From contig JAAAOD010000204.1 in the NCBI GenBank assembly GCA_009908535.1, positions 1-32,940 on the forward strand: 32,940 nucleotides of DNA. The letters run 5' to 3'. How positions within the stretch are numbered: position 1 is the stretch's first letter; each line of letters starts with the position of its first letter. This DNA comes from Verrucomicrobiota bacterium. GTDB lineage: Bacteria; Verrucomicrobiota; Verrucomicrobiia; Opitutales; Oceanipulchritudinaceae. The position numbers and the translations under genes were made by a program. The notes under the pieces are model-generated. The model was not told the DNA's origin. It worked only from the letters and a program-made list of their open reading frames with translations, and ran no database searches. Shown piece after piece: positions 1-6,307 of the stretch.

Positions 1-516
1 TCAATTGCCGATAATCACAACAATATCCGGCAACCAGTTTCGAGCACTAACCGAACGAAAGGTGCCTTTCCCTATTACGGTGCTAGCGGGATCGTTGATT
101 ACATAAGTGAATATATTTTTGATGAGCCTCGTCTACTCATTGGAGAGGATGGAGCGAAGTGGGGCGCTTTTGAAAAAACTGCATTTATAGCTCGCGGAAA
201 ATATTGGGTAAATAACCATGCACACGTATTTAGCTCCCGTGTGCTCGATATTCGCTTCCTTGAAAACTATCTAATGCTGCTGGATTTGGCTCCATTCGTA
301 ACAGGTTTTGCACCCCCTAAACTCACGCTCGATAATGCTAAGCGGATTCCTATTCCAGTGCCCTCGAATTCTGCCGAACAACAAAAAATCGCCGACTGCC
401 TCAGCGCCATCGACGCCCTCATCACCGCCCAGACCGAACAAATCGCCGCCCTCAAAGAACACAAAAAGGGCCTGATGCAGAAGTTGTTTCCGAATCCAGA
501 TTTGAATAAGGCATGA
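1..516 (+). CDS. hsdS: Type I restriction-modification specificity subunit HsdS, C-terminal part (cut by window start)
   Basis: The frame is open from base 1, so the gene starts upstream; 171 residues are visible. HsdS is the DNA-recognition subunit of type I R-M enzymes and joins two HsdM subunits (plus HsdR for cleavage). The visible part is the second target-recognition domain followed by the C-terminal conserved helix. Diagnostic stretches are FPYYGASGIVDYI, LLIGEDGAKW and WVNNHAHV in the recognition domain, then EQQKIADCLSAIDALI and the helical tail ending KKGLMQKLFP. The early bases are clearly more A+T-rich than the rest of the window, as is common for variable recognition domains. The stop overlaps the start of the next gene (ATGA at 513-516). 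Which DNA sequence it recognises cannot be told from this. Confidence 0.93.
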   Translation, partial: SIADNHNNIRQPVSSTNRTKGAFPYYGASGIVDYISEYIFDEPRLLIGEDGAKWGAFEKTAFIARGKYWVNNHAHVFSSRVLDIRFLENYLMLLDLAPFVTGFAPPKLTLDNAKRIPIPVPSNSAEQQKIADCLSAIDALITAQTEQIAALKEHKKGLMQKLFPNPDLNKA

Positions 517-1613
517 GCGACGCTTTTGAAAGTTTAGACGCAGTTGCCGCCCACGTTCGGGAGACGCTTGAGGAAAAGAAATGCATCCTTCTTTACGCGC
601 ACAACGGCACAGGCAAGACGAGGCTATCGACCACGTTCAAAGATATCGGCAAACATGGCGAAGAAAGAGATACCCTTTATTTTAACGCCTTCACCGAGGA
701 CCTTTTCTCCTGGGAGAACGACCTCGACAACGACAGCGAGCGTTACCTGAAACTTAACACCAACTCATCCTTCTTCGACGGCCTTGAGTCGATGGAAATG
801 GACAATCGCATTCGTGAGAAATTGTCGCCCTTCTGCGACTTCGATTTCCGCATCGATACCGACAACTGGGAAGTCCATTTCAGCCGAGAGGTCTTTGATG
901 GCGGAGAGCGGACACAACTGGAGGACATCAAGATTTCCCGGGGAGAGGAGAATTGCTTTATCTGGTGCTTCTTTCTCGCAATCGCTCAATTGGCCATCGA
1001 TGGAGCCGAGGCCTACGCTTGGGTGAAATACATCTATATCGACGATCCCATCTCATCGCTCGATGAGCAGAACGCGATCACGGTTTCGAGCAATCTGGCG
1101 AATCTGATTAAAGATACAGACAACGGCACCAAGTTCGTGGTCTCCACGCATCATAATCTGTTTTTCAATGTGCTGTTCAACGAGCTTGGGAGAGCCGTAA
1201 AAACCTGCCTCAGCTTGGATCGCAGCGACATGACCTACAGGTTAAGAAGAACAGGCGAGGACGCTGTTTTCGGGCACATTCACGAGCTGATTGAACTGAA
1301 AAACGCCGTCGATCGGGACGAACTCTGTGGCCATCACTTCAGCCGCCTTCGCTCCCTTCTGGAGCGAGCCGCGGTCTTCCATGGCCACACAAGATTTGAG
1401 GTTTGCTTGAAGCAACCCCAAGGCGAGCATGGCGAGGCTATCTACAGGCGACTGATCCAGATCCTCAGCCACGGGAACTATTCGCTCTACGCTCCCAGGC
1501 GATTGGAGCCGGAGAACAAACAGCACTTTTCGCGGATACTCTCCGACTTCATCGAATTCTACCCTTTCAACCGCGAAATCTTCGAATCTCCTGTACCGAC
1601 TTTCTCGGCCTAA
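513..1613 (+). CDS. PrrC-like P-loop ATPase, candidate anticodon nuclease linked to the R-M locus
   Basis: A 366-residue protein starting inside the hsdS stop (ATGA). Seen: Walker A HNGTGKT at residues 30-36, an ABC-type signature SRGEE at 142-146, Walker B YIYIDDP at 173-179 followed by SSLDEQN, and a switch histidine region VVSTHHN at 209-215. This is the AAA_13-type ABC ATPase layout without the long inserted coiled coil of RloC. The roughly 110-residue tail has R280-x3-E284 and H320, which resembles the Arg320/Glu324/His356 nuclease triad of E. coli PrrC. PrrC is a tRNA-Lys anticodon nuclease held silent by a type I R-M enzyme and released when that enzyme is inhibited. Its length (396 residues) and hsd neighbourhood are similar. 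The ATPase call is firm. The nuclease call is an inference from three residues and context; a general R-M accessory ATPase is the alternative. Confidence 0.75.
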   Translation: MSDAFESLDAVAAHVRETLEEKKCILLYAHNGTGKTRLSTTFKDIGKHGEERDTLYFNAFTEDLFSWENDLDNDSERYLKLNTNSSFFDGLESMEMDNRIREKLSPFCDFDFRIDTDNWEVHFSREVFDGGERTQLEDIKISRGEENCFIWCFFLAIAQLAIDGAEAYAWVKYIYIDDPISSLDEQNAITVSSNLANLIKDTDNGTKFVVSTHHNLFFNVLFNELGRAVKTCLSLDRSDMTYRLRRTGEDAVFGHIHELIELKNAVDRDELCGHHFSRLRSLLERAAVFHGHTRFEVCLKQPQGEHGEAIYRRLIQILSHGNYSLYAPRRLEPENKQHFSRILSDFIEFYPFNREIFESPVPTFSA

Positions 1614-2620
1614 TGCTTATCCTCTACACAACCGAAGACGGCAAAAGCCAGATCGAGCTTCGTGCTAAAGACGACACCGTCTGGCTGAGCCAGCGTGAGA
1701 TGGCGGAACTCTTCAATGTGAGCCAAGACAATGTGGGGCAGCATTTGAAGAACATTTACGCCGATGAAGAACTGAGCCGCGAGGCAACTACCGAGGAATC
1801 CTCGGTAGTTCAACGCGAAGGAAGCCGCGAGGTGCGCCGCCCCTTAACCCTCTACAATCTGGACGCCATCTTGGCGGTCGGCTATCGGGTGCGCTCGCCC
1901 CGAGGGGTGCAGTTCCGCCGCTGGGCCTCCACCGTCCTCAAGGAGTATTTGCTCAAGGGCTTCGCGATGGATGACCAGCGGTTGAAAAACCCGGACGGCC
2001 GCCCCGATCACTTCGACGAGATGCTGGAGCGCATCCGCGACATCCGGGCCTCGGAAAAGCGCTTCTACCAGAAAGTCCGCGATCTCTTCGCTCTCAGCAG
2101 TGACTACGACAAGACCGACACGGAAACTCAGCTGTTTTTCGCGACCGTGCAAAACATGCTCCTCTACGCCGTCACGCAGCAAACGGCAGCCGAGCTGATC
2201 ACCGACCGCGCCAACGCCGACGATCCCCACTTCGGGCTGCTCAGTTGGAAAGGCGACAAAGTCCGCAAGCGGGATATCCTTGTCGCCAAGAACTACCTGA
2301 CTGAGGACGAAATTGATACACTCAACCGCCTCGTGGTCATTTTCCTAGAAACTGCGGAACTCCGCGCCAAGAACCGCCAGGAAACCCGGATGCGTTTCTG
2401 GAAGGAAAACGTTGATCAGATCATCACCGGCAATGGCTTTCCACTGCTCACCGATTCCGGCTCGATTAGCCACAAGCAGATGGAGCGGGACACTTCCGAG
2501 CTTTATCTTGAATACGACCAGCAGCGTAAAGCGGTCGAGGCGCGTCGAGCCGATCTGGAGGATGAGACCGAACTCAAAGCACTCGAAGACCAAATCAAGA
2601 AGCGAAAGACAAGGAAATGA
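1613..2620 (+). CDS. RhuM family protein (virulence/defence-island associated)
   Basis: A 335-residue protein. The start at 1613 shares its A with the upstream stop (TAATG), so this is chosen over an open frame reaching back to 1403 that merely shadows the ATPase gene. The RhuM signature is clear: a winged-helix-like segment WLSQREMAELFNVSQDNVGQ (24-43) continuing into HLKNIY, then RRPLTLYNLDAILAVGYRV (75-93) and RGVQFRRWASTVLKEYLLKG (97-116). The C-terminal third is helical and ends in a charged tail (about 303-335) likely to form a coiled coil. RhuM proteins were named from a Salmonella pathogenicity island, and homologues are often found within type I R-M loci; their biochemical role is not established. 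The N-terminal fold suggests DNA binding. Coupling to the ATPase suggests a role in, or control of, this locus. Confidence 0.85.
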   Translation: MLILYTTEDGKSQIELRAKDDTVWLSQREMAELFNVSQDNVGQHLKNIYADEELSREATTEESSVVQREGSREVRRPLTLYNLDAILAVGYRVRSPRGVQFRRWASTVLKEYLLKGFAMDDQRLKNPDGRPDHFDEMLERIRDIRASEKRFYQKVRDLFALSSDYDKTDTETQLFFATVQNMLLYAVTQQTAAELITDRANADDPHFGLLSWKGDKVRKRDILVAKNYLTEDEIDTLNRLVVIFLETAELRAKNRQETRMRFWKENVDQIITGNGFPLLTDSGSISHKQMERDTSELYLEYDQQRKAVEARRADLEDETELKALEDQIKKRKTRK

Positions 2621-2625
2621 CGACC

Positions 2626-2674
2626 GATCATCCAAATCATAGGTTTGGTGATCATGTTTTACATTTCATGATCA
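2626..2674 (+). promoter_or_regulatory. Two overlapping, mutually exclusive hairpins after rhuM
   Basis: Hairpin A pairs 2626-2636 with 2644-2653 (10 bp with one bulged T, 7-nt loop). Hairpin B pairs TGATCATG at 2649-2656 with CATGATCA at 2667-2674 (8 bp perfect, 10-nt loop). They share bases 2649-2653, so only one can form at a time. No T-run follows, so this is not a classical terminator. It could be an attenuator or a repeated TGATC operator. Function is inference. Confidence 0.4.
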
Positions 2675-2759
2675 ACAAAGTGTTTTGTCGCTCGCAGATG
2701 ATCCACAAATCACAGCACGCGTTTCTCACCGCTCTTTTCCAAGCTCTCCCTTTCAGTCC

Positions 2760-2849
2760 ATGACCGAAAAAGACCAAGCCCAACTCGGCAAAACTCTCTG
2801 GAACATCGCCGACCAGCTGCGCGGAGCGATGAGCGCGGACGACTTCCGC
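2760..2849 (+). repeat. Direct repeat, copy 1 (hsdM codons 1-30)
   Basis: This 90-bp segment matches 3818-3907 at 88 of 90 positions, exactly 1058 bp apart. The match starts at the ATG and ends after CTTCCGC. The two mismatches (ACT/ACC and GGA/GGC) are both silent third-position changes. Sequence outside both ends is unrelated. Confidence 0.95.
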
Positions 2850-2867
2850 AACGACAAAAGCGAATGA
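2760..2867 (+). pseudogene. Orphan 5' fragment of hsdM (30 codons plus 5 unrelated codons)
   Basis: An ATG at 2760 opens a 35-codon frame whose first 30 residues are identical to the start of the full hsdM at 3818. After DDFR the match stops and the frame ends NDKSE then TGA at 2865-2867. The stop overlaps the ATG of the DUF3800 gene (ATGA at 2864-2867). As a protein it is far too short to be a methyltransferase. It is either a relic of an hsdM gene broken by the arrival of the DUF3800 segment, or a short leader that now couples translation to DUF3800. The frame is open back to 2685, but upstream of 2760 no resemblance to anything was seen. Confidence 0.8.
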
Positions 2868-3673
2868 GACTCAACAAAACAGCGAGCTTTCGAGCTTACA
2901 TTGATGAATCCGGCGACGAAGGATTCCGGTTTCGTGCGGACGGATCGGGCAGTTCGCGCTGGTTCGTTATCTCCGCGCTGGTACTTCGCCTTAAGAACGA
3001 CGCCCAAGTCGTCGAGTGCCTGAAGGAAACGCGGAAGCTCCTAGCGAAACCATTTAAATACCCTCTGCACTTTGTCGATTTAAAGCATGAACAACGGGTG
3101 CCCTACGCAAGACGGGTTGGCAATTTGGCGGCGCGCACGGTCTCGGTCTTGATCTACAAACCCTCGATCCAGGAACCCGAGAAATTCCAGAATGAGAAAT
3201 ACCTCCTCTACCGCTATGCGACCCGTCTTCTGTTGGAGCGGGTGTCTTGGCTGTGTCGTGACCATCGGATCGACGGGGAAGGCGATGGGTCCTGCGATAT
3301 CATCTTTTCGAACCGCAGCAACATGTCCTACGAGCAGATACAATCCTACCTCCGGCATTTGATTGATCAGTCCGGCCCACTTCCTCAGGACGTCCAAATT
3401 GAGCCAACTGCCATCCGGCCGGAGCAAATCAAAGCCGTGGAGCACTCTAAGCTGGCTGGCCTGCAAGCCGCCGACGCAGTCGCCTCAAGCATGCATTTTG
3501 CCGTGAAGCGCAATCGCTATGGCGAGAGCGAGCCCGCCTACAGTCGGCTTTTGACCAAGACATTCTACCGCCACAAAGGTAGCCTCCAAGGATACGGTAT
3601 AAAACTGTGGCCGGACACCCTAGCAGAGTTGAAAACAAAAGCCCCCGAGGCGAAACACCTGGAGGGCTTATGA
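2864..3673 (+). CDS. DUF3800 domain protein
   Basis: A 269-residue protein translationally overlapped with the hsdM leader fragment (ATGA). Family hallmarks seen: AYIDESGDEG at residues 11-20 with the acidic Asp/Glu of the YIDESG motif, HFVDLKH at 69-75, and GLQAADAVASS at 199-209, which holds the late conserved Asp. DUF3800 proteins are predicted to have an RNase H-like fold and are frequent in phage and defence islands, but their activity is not established. The acidic residues at these three places fit a metal-dependent nuclease centre; this is inference. The gene lies between the duplicated starts of hsdM, which suggests it came in as cargo during recombination at this R-M locus. No transposase or terminal inverted repeats are visible next to it. 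Confidence 0.85.
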   Translation: MRLNKTASFRAYIDESGDEGFRFRADGSGSSRWFVISALVLRLKNDAQVVECLKETRKLLAKPFKYPLHFVDLKHEQRVPYARRVGNLAARTVSVLIYKPSIQEPEKFQNEKYLLYRYATRLLLERVSWLCRDHRIDGEGDGSCDIIFSNRSNMSYEQIQSYLRHLIDQSGPLPQDVQIEPTAIRPEQIKAVEHSKLAGLQAADAVASSMHFAVKRNRYGESEPAYSRLLTKTFYRHKGSLQGYGIKLWPDTLAELKTKAPEAKHLEGL

Positions 3674-3817
3674 AAAATTGCAGGTCCCAGAAACCGAGGA
3701 TCCCACCCAATCGGGCTGCCACTCACTACAGGCGGCCTCTACATCTTCTGCGCTTACCTCAAATGAATATCGCGTAGATTCAGTCTTCCGTCAAACCGAT
3801 TTTTCCCACATTTTCAA

Positions 3818-3907
3818 ATGACCGAAAAAGACCAAGCCCAACTCGGCAAAACCCTCTGGAACATCGCCGACCAGCTGCGCGGCGCGATGAGCGCGGACGA
3901 CTTCCGC
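3818..3907 (+). repeat. Direct repeat, copy 2 (start of intact hsdM)
   Basis: Partner of 2760-2849, 88 of 90 bases identical, here continuing into the full hsdM reading frame. Sequence immediately upstream (3674-3817, 144 bases between genes) shows no matching extension to copy 1 and no clear promoter. Confidence 0.95.
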
Positions 3908-5449
3908 GACTACATGCTGTCGTTCCTCTTCCTGCGCTACCTTTCCGACAACTATGTCGAGGCCGCCCGCAAGGAACTCGGCGGGGATTATCCGGAGCCG
4001 GAGAAGGGCGATGACCGCGTGCCCCTCCAGATATGGTATGACAACAACGCCGATGACGTCGCCGAGTTCGAGAACCAGATGCGGCTCAAGGTGCACTACG
4101 TGATCGAGCCCGCCTTCCTCTGGAGCAATATCGCCGAAATGGCCCGCAAGCAGGACGGCGATCTCCTCAGCACGTTACAGCGGGGCTTCAACTACATCGA
4201 AAACCAGTCGTTCAAGAGCACCTTCAGCGGCCTGTTTTCCGAAATCAACCTCGGTTCGGAGAAGCTCGGTAAAACCTACGAAGCCCGCAACAAAAAGCTC
4301 ACCAAGATCATCGCCGAGATCGCGAAGGGCCTTGACGAGTTTGCGGCGGACAAAGACACGCTCGGCGATGCCTATGAATACCTGATCGGCCAATTTGCGG
4401 CTGGCTCCGGAAAGAAGGCGGGCGAGTTCTATACCCCGCAGCAGATTTCCAACATCCTCTCCTCCATTGTCACGCTCGACAGTCAGGATCCGAAGAGCGG
4501 CAAGCGCGACAAGCTCAGTCGGGTGCTCGACTTCGCGTGCGGTTCCGGCTCGCTGCTGCTCAACATCAAGCGTCAGATCGAAAAGGCCGGCGGCACTATC
4601 GGCAAAATCTACGGGCAGGAGAAGAACATCACCACCTACAACCTCGCCCGGATGAACATGCTGCTGCACGGGGTGAAAGATGCGGAGTTCGAGATCTACC
4701 ACGGCGACACTCTGGAGAATGAATGGGACGAGTTCCGCGAGGAAAACCCGGCCAAGAAACCCGCCTTTGACGCGGTCGTGGCCAATCCGCCCTTCAGCCT
4801 TCGCTGGACCCCCGGCGAGGAAACCACCAAGGATCGCCGATTCAAGAACCACGGCGTGGCCCCGAAGTCCGCCGCCGACTTCGCCTTTCTCCTCCACGGC
4901 TTCCAGTATCTCAAGGAAGACGGCGTCATGGCCATCATCCTGCCCCACGGCGTGCTCTTCCGCGGCGGGGTGGAAGCCAAAATCCGCAAGAAGCTCCTCG
5001 ACGACGGCCATATCGATACCGTCATCGGCCTCCCCGCCAATCTCTTCTACTCCACCGGCATCCCCGTCTGCATCCTCGTGCTCAAGAAGTGCAAAAAGCC
5101 CGACGATGTGCTCTTCATCAACGCCAGCGAGCACTACGAGAAAGGCAAGCGCCAGAACGTGCTGACCAACGACCACATCGAAAAGGTCGTCCAGACCTAC
5201 GTCGAGCGCCCGGACGAGGTCGAACGCTACGCCCGCCGCGTCGGCATGGATGAGATCGAGGAGAACGACTACAACCTCAACATCACCCGCTACGTCAGCA
5301 CCGCCGAACCCGAGCCCATCATCGACCTCGCCGAAACCCACAAATCCATCGTCGCCGCCGATAAGGACATCCGCGAGATGACAAAGAAGCACAATACGTT
5401 CCTCAAAGAGTTGGGTCTGCCCGCGTTGCCGGGAGAGGACAGGAAATGA
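3818..5449 (+). CDS. hsdM: Type I restriction-modification DNA methyltransferase subunit HsdM
   Basis: A 543-residue N6-adenine methyltransferase that methylates host DNA at the site read by HsdS. Visible are the N-terminal HsdM helical domain (LWNIADQLRG at 13-22, LSFLFLRYLSDNY at 34-46), the pre-catalytic AGEFYTP at 201-207, the SAM-binding motif DFACGSGSLLL at 238-248, and the catalytic NPPF at 323-326. A GVLFRGG segment and the usual C-terminal region follow. Length is normal and no damage is seen, so it should be active. The order is unusual: hsdS lies upstream and is separated from hsdM by three accessory genes. The stop overlaps a further short frame (ATGA at 5446-5449). hsdR is not present here and must be elsewhere or absent. 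Confidence 0.96.
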   Translation: MTEKDQAQLGKTLWNIADQLRGAMSADDFRDYMLSFLFLRYLSDNYVEAARKELGGDYPEPEKGDDRVPLQIWYDNNADDVAEFENQMRLKVHYVIEPAFLWSNIAEMARKQDGDLLSTLQRGFNYIENQSFKSTFSGLFSEINLGSEKLGKTYEARNKKLTKIIAEIAKGLDEFAADKDTLGDAYEYLIGQFAAGSGKKAGEFYTPQQISNILSSIVTLDSQDPKSGKRDKLSRVLDFACGSGSLLLNIKRQIEKAGGTIGKIYGQEKNITTYNLARMNMLLHGVKDAEFEIYHGDTLENEWDEFREENPAKKPAFDAVVANPPFSLRWTPGEETTKDRRFKNHGVAPKSAADFAFLLHGFQYLKEDGVMAIILPHGVLFRGGVEAKIRKKLLDDGHIDTVIGLPANLFYSTGIPVCILVLKKCKKPDDVLFINASEHYEKGKRQNVLTNDHIEKVVQTYVERPDEVERYARRVGMDEIEENDYNLNITRYVSTAEPEPIIDLAETHKSIVAADKDIREMTKKHNTFLKELGLPALPGEDRK

Positions 5450-5568
5450 GAGATCCAAAACTCATCGAACCCTCTGATCCAAGAGCTGGCGATATTTTGC
5501 TGTGCAAGGGTGGAGACGAGCGCGCAGAGAAGATTCGAGCCGAGACGGGATCCCCTGGTAGCTCATAG
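5446..5568 (+). pseudogene. Truncated 40-codon frame resembling a YiiX-type permuted papain-fold N-terminus
   Basis: It starts within the hsdM stop (ATGA), which is typical of a genuine coupled gene, but stops after 40 codons. The peptide contains AGDILLCKGG (14-23) and ETGSP (33-37). Many permuted NlpC/P60-like proteins (YiiX/DUF830 type) start with a GDILL element followed about 20 residues later by TGSPYSH, whose His is catalytic. Deleting one T near 5563 would give a His just after ETGSPGS, so a frameshift may have killed the gene. Nothing recognisable continues in any frame from 5569 to 5658. The resemblance rests on a short match and is tentative; chance is possible. Confidence 0.35.
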
Positions 5569-5658
5569 ACCTAAGGTGCTCGGACCAATCCAATTGGATG
5601 AAGATATTTTCAAGCAGCCGCTGGAGGTGACGCCACTCGCTGACGGAAGAACAGGCCC

Positions 5659-6150
5659 TCACCGCGCCGGCACTTCCAGCGGCATCGGATTGAAGAGCAT
5701 GATGGCGATGGCGACGCTGTAGAGGATGAGGCCGGCGAAGAGCAGGTAGCCGCCCCGCTTGTAGGCGCGGGTCTTGAGGTTGCGGCGCTCGAGGATCCTC
5801 CGGACGGTGCGTTCCGGGGACGTATCGAGCCGCTGGGTGGCCCAGCGCAGCGTCATTACGGAATGGAACATGTAAAAGGCGGTGACGATCACGACCGCCA
5901 GCCCGGCCACGATGAAGGCCTGGGCGGCGGCATTGGTTCCGGCGATGAGGCGTCCGGAAAACCCCGTCACCGTGATCACGATCCCGCAGAAGCTGAAGAG
6001 GACCTGGGCGCGGTTATGCAGGGTGGTGAACTGCCGCTCCAACACCCCCATCGCCTGCAGCAGCCGGCCTTCGCACATCTCGAGGATGCGCTGTGCCTCG
6101 GTTTCGCTGTCCATGAATGCCTTTTTTGGATCCTTTTCGGGCTCGCTCAT
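5659..6150 (-). CDS. Small membrane protein, unknown function
   Basis: A 163-residue protein. The start is taken at 6150 because the frame further upstream (to 7080) only shadows tamB. It has an acidic, helical N-terminus (EAQRILEMCEGRLL at 16-29), a hydrophobic segment VLFSFCGIVITVTGFSG, a second long one FIVAGLAVVIVTAFYMF, a charged loop with RILERRNLKTRAYKRGG, and a last segment YLLFAGLILYSVAIAIMLF. So there are three or four membrane spans with a cytoplasmic helix at the front. The layout is loosely like DUF5706/PycTM membrane modules, but no family motif is certain. It is divergent from tamB and marks the probable end of the R-M locus. Function is unknown. Confidence 0.75.
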   Translation of the reverse strand: MSEPEKDPKKAFMDSETEAQRILEMCEGRLLQAMGVLERQFTTLHNRAQVLFSFCGIVITVTGFSGRLIAGTNAAAQAFIVAGLAVVIVTAFYMFHSVMTLRWATQRLDTSPERTVRRILERRNLKTRAYKRGGYLLFAGLILYSVAIAIMLFNPMPLEVPAR

Positions 6151-6180
6151 GCGGTCAGGTTGAAGGAAGGCGCTTCTCCT

Positions 6181-6196
6181 GTCATTCCGAAATGAC
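6181..6196. promoter_or_regulatory. Perfect 6-bp inverted repeat in the divergent intergenic region
   Basis: GTCATT-CCGA-AATGAC sits between the divergent membrane-protein gene and tamB (157 bases between genes). It could be an operator or a short leader hairpin. A TTGACA at 6273-6278 nearby has no good -10 partner. Low confidence. Confidence 0.25.
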
Positions 6197-6307
6197 GGGC
6201 CAACCCAAATTCGGGAACGCCTTGGCCGGGAGACGCCAGGTTTCCTCTTTCGAGACCCTGGCCTCGCCTTCGTTGACAGGGGAGCTCGGCGGGCGGAAGG
6301 ATAGGGA

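Noticed and set aside
1403..1612. A 70-codon longer N-terminus for RhuM
   Set aside because: It overlaps the end of the ATPase gene in another frame and shows no RhuM similarity; the TAATG start at 1613 fits the family.
2850..3817. DUF3800 segment as an insertion sequence with a 90-bp target duplication
   Set aside because: There is no transposase and no terminal inverted repeats, and known target duplications are far shorter than 90 bp. Recombination is more likely.
4175..5458. A 427-codon open frame opposite hsdM
   Set aside because: It is a shadow of hsdM with repetitive Val/Asp/Gly content and no recognisable domain.
6273..6302. TTGACA at 6273 as the tamB promoter
   Set aside because: There is no acceptable -10 at 16-18 bp; the best candidate would place the transcript start at or after the ATG.
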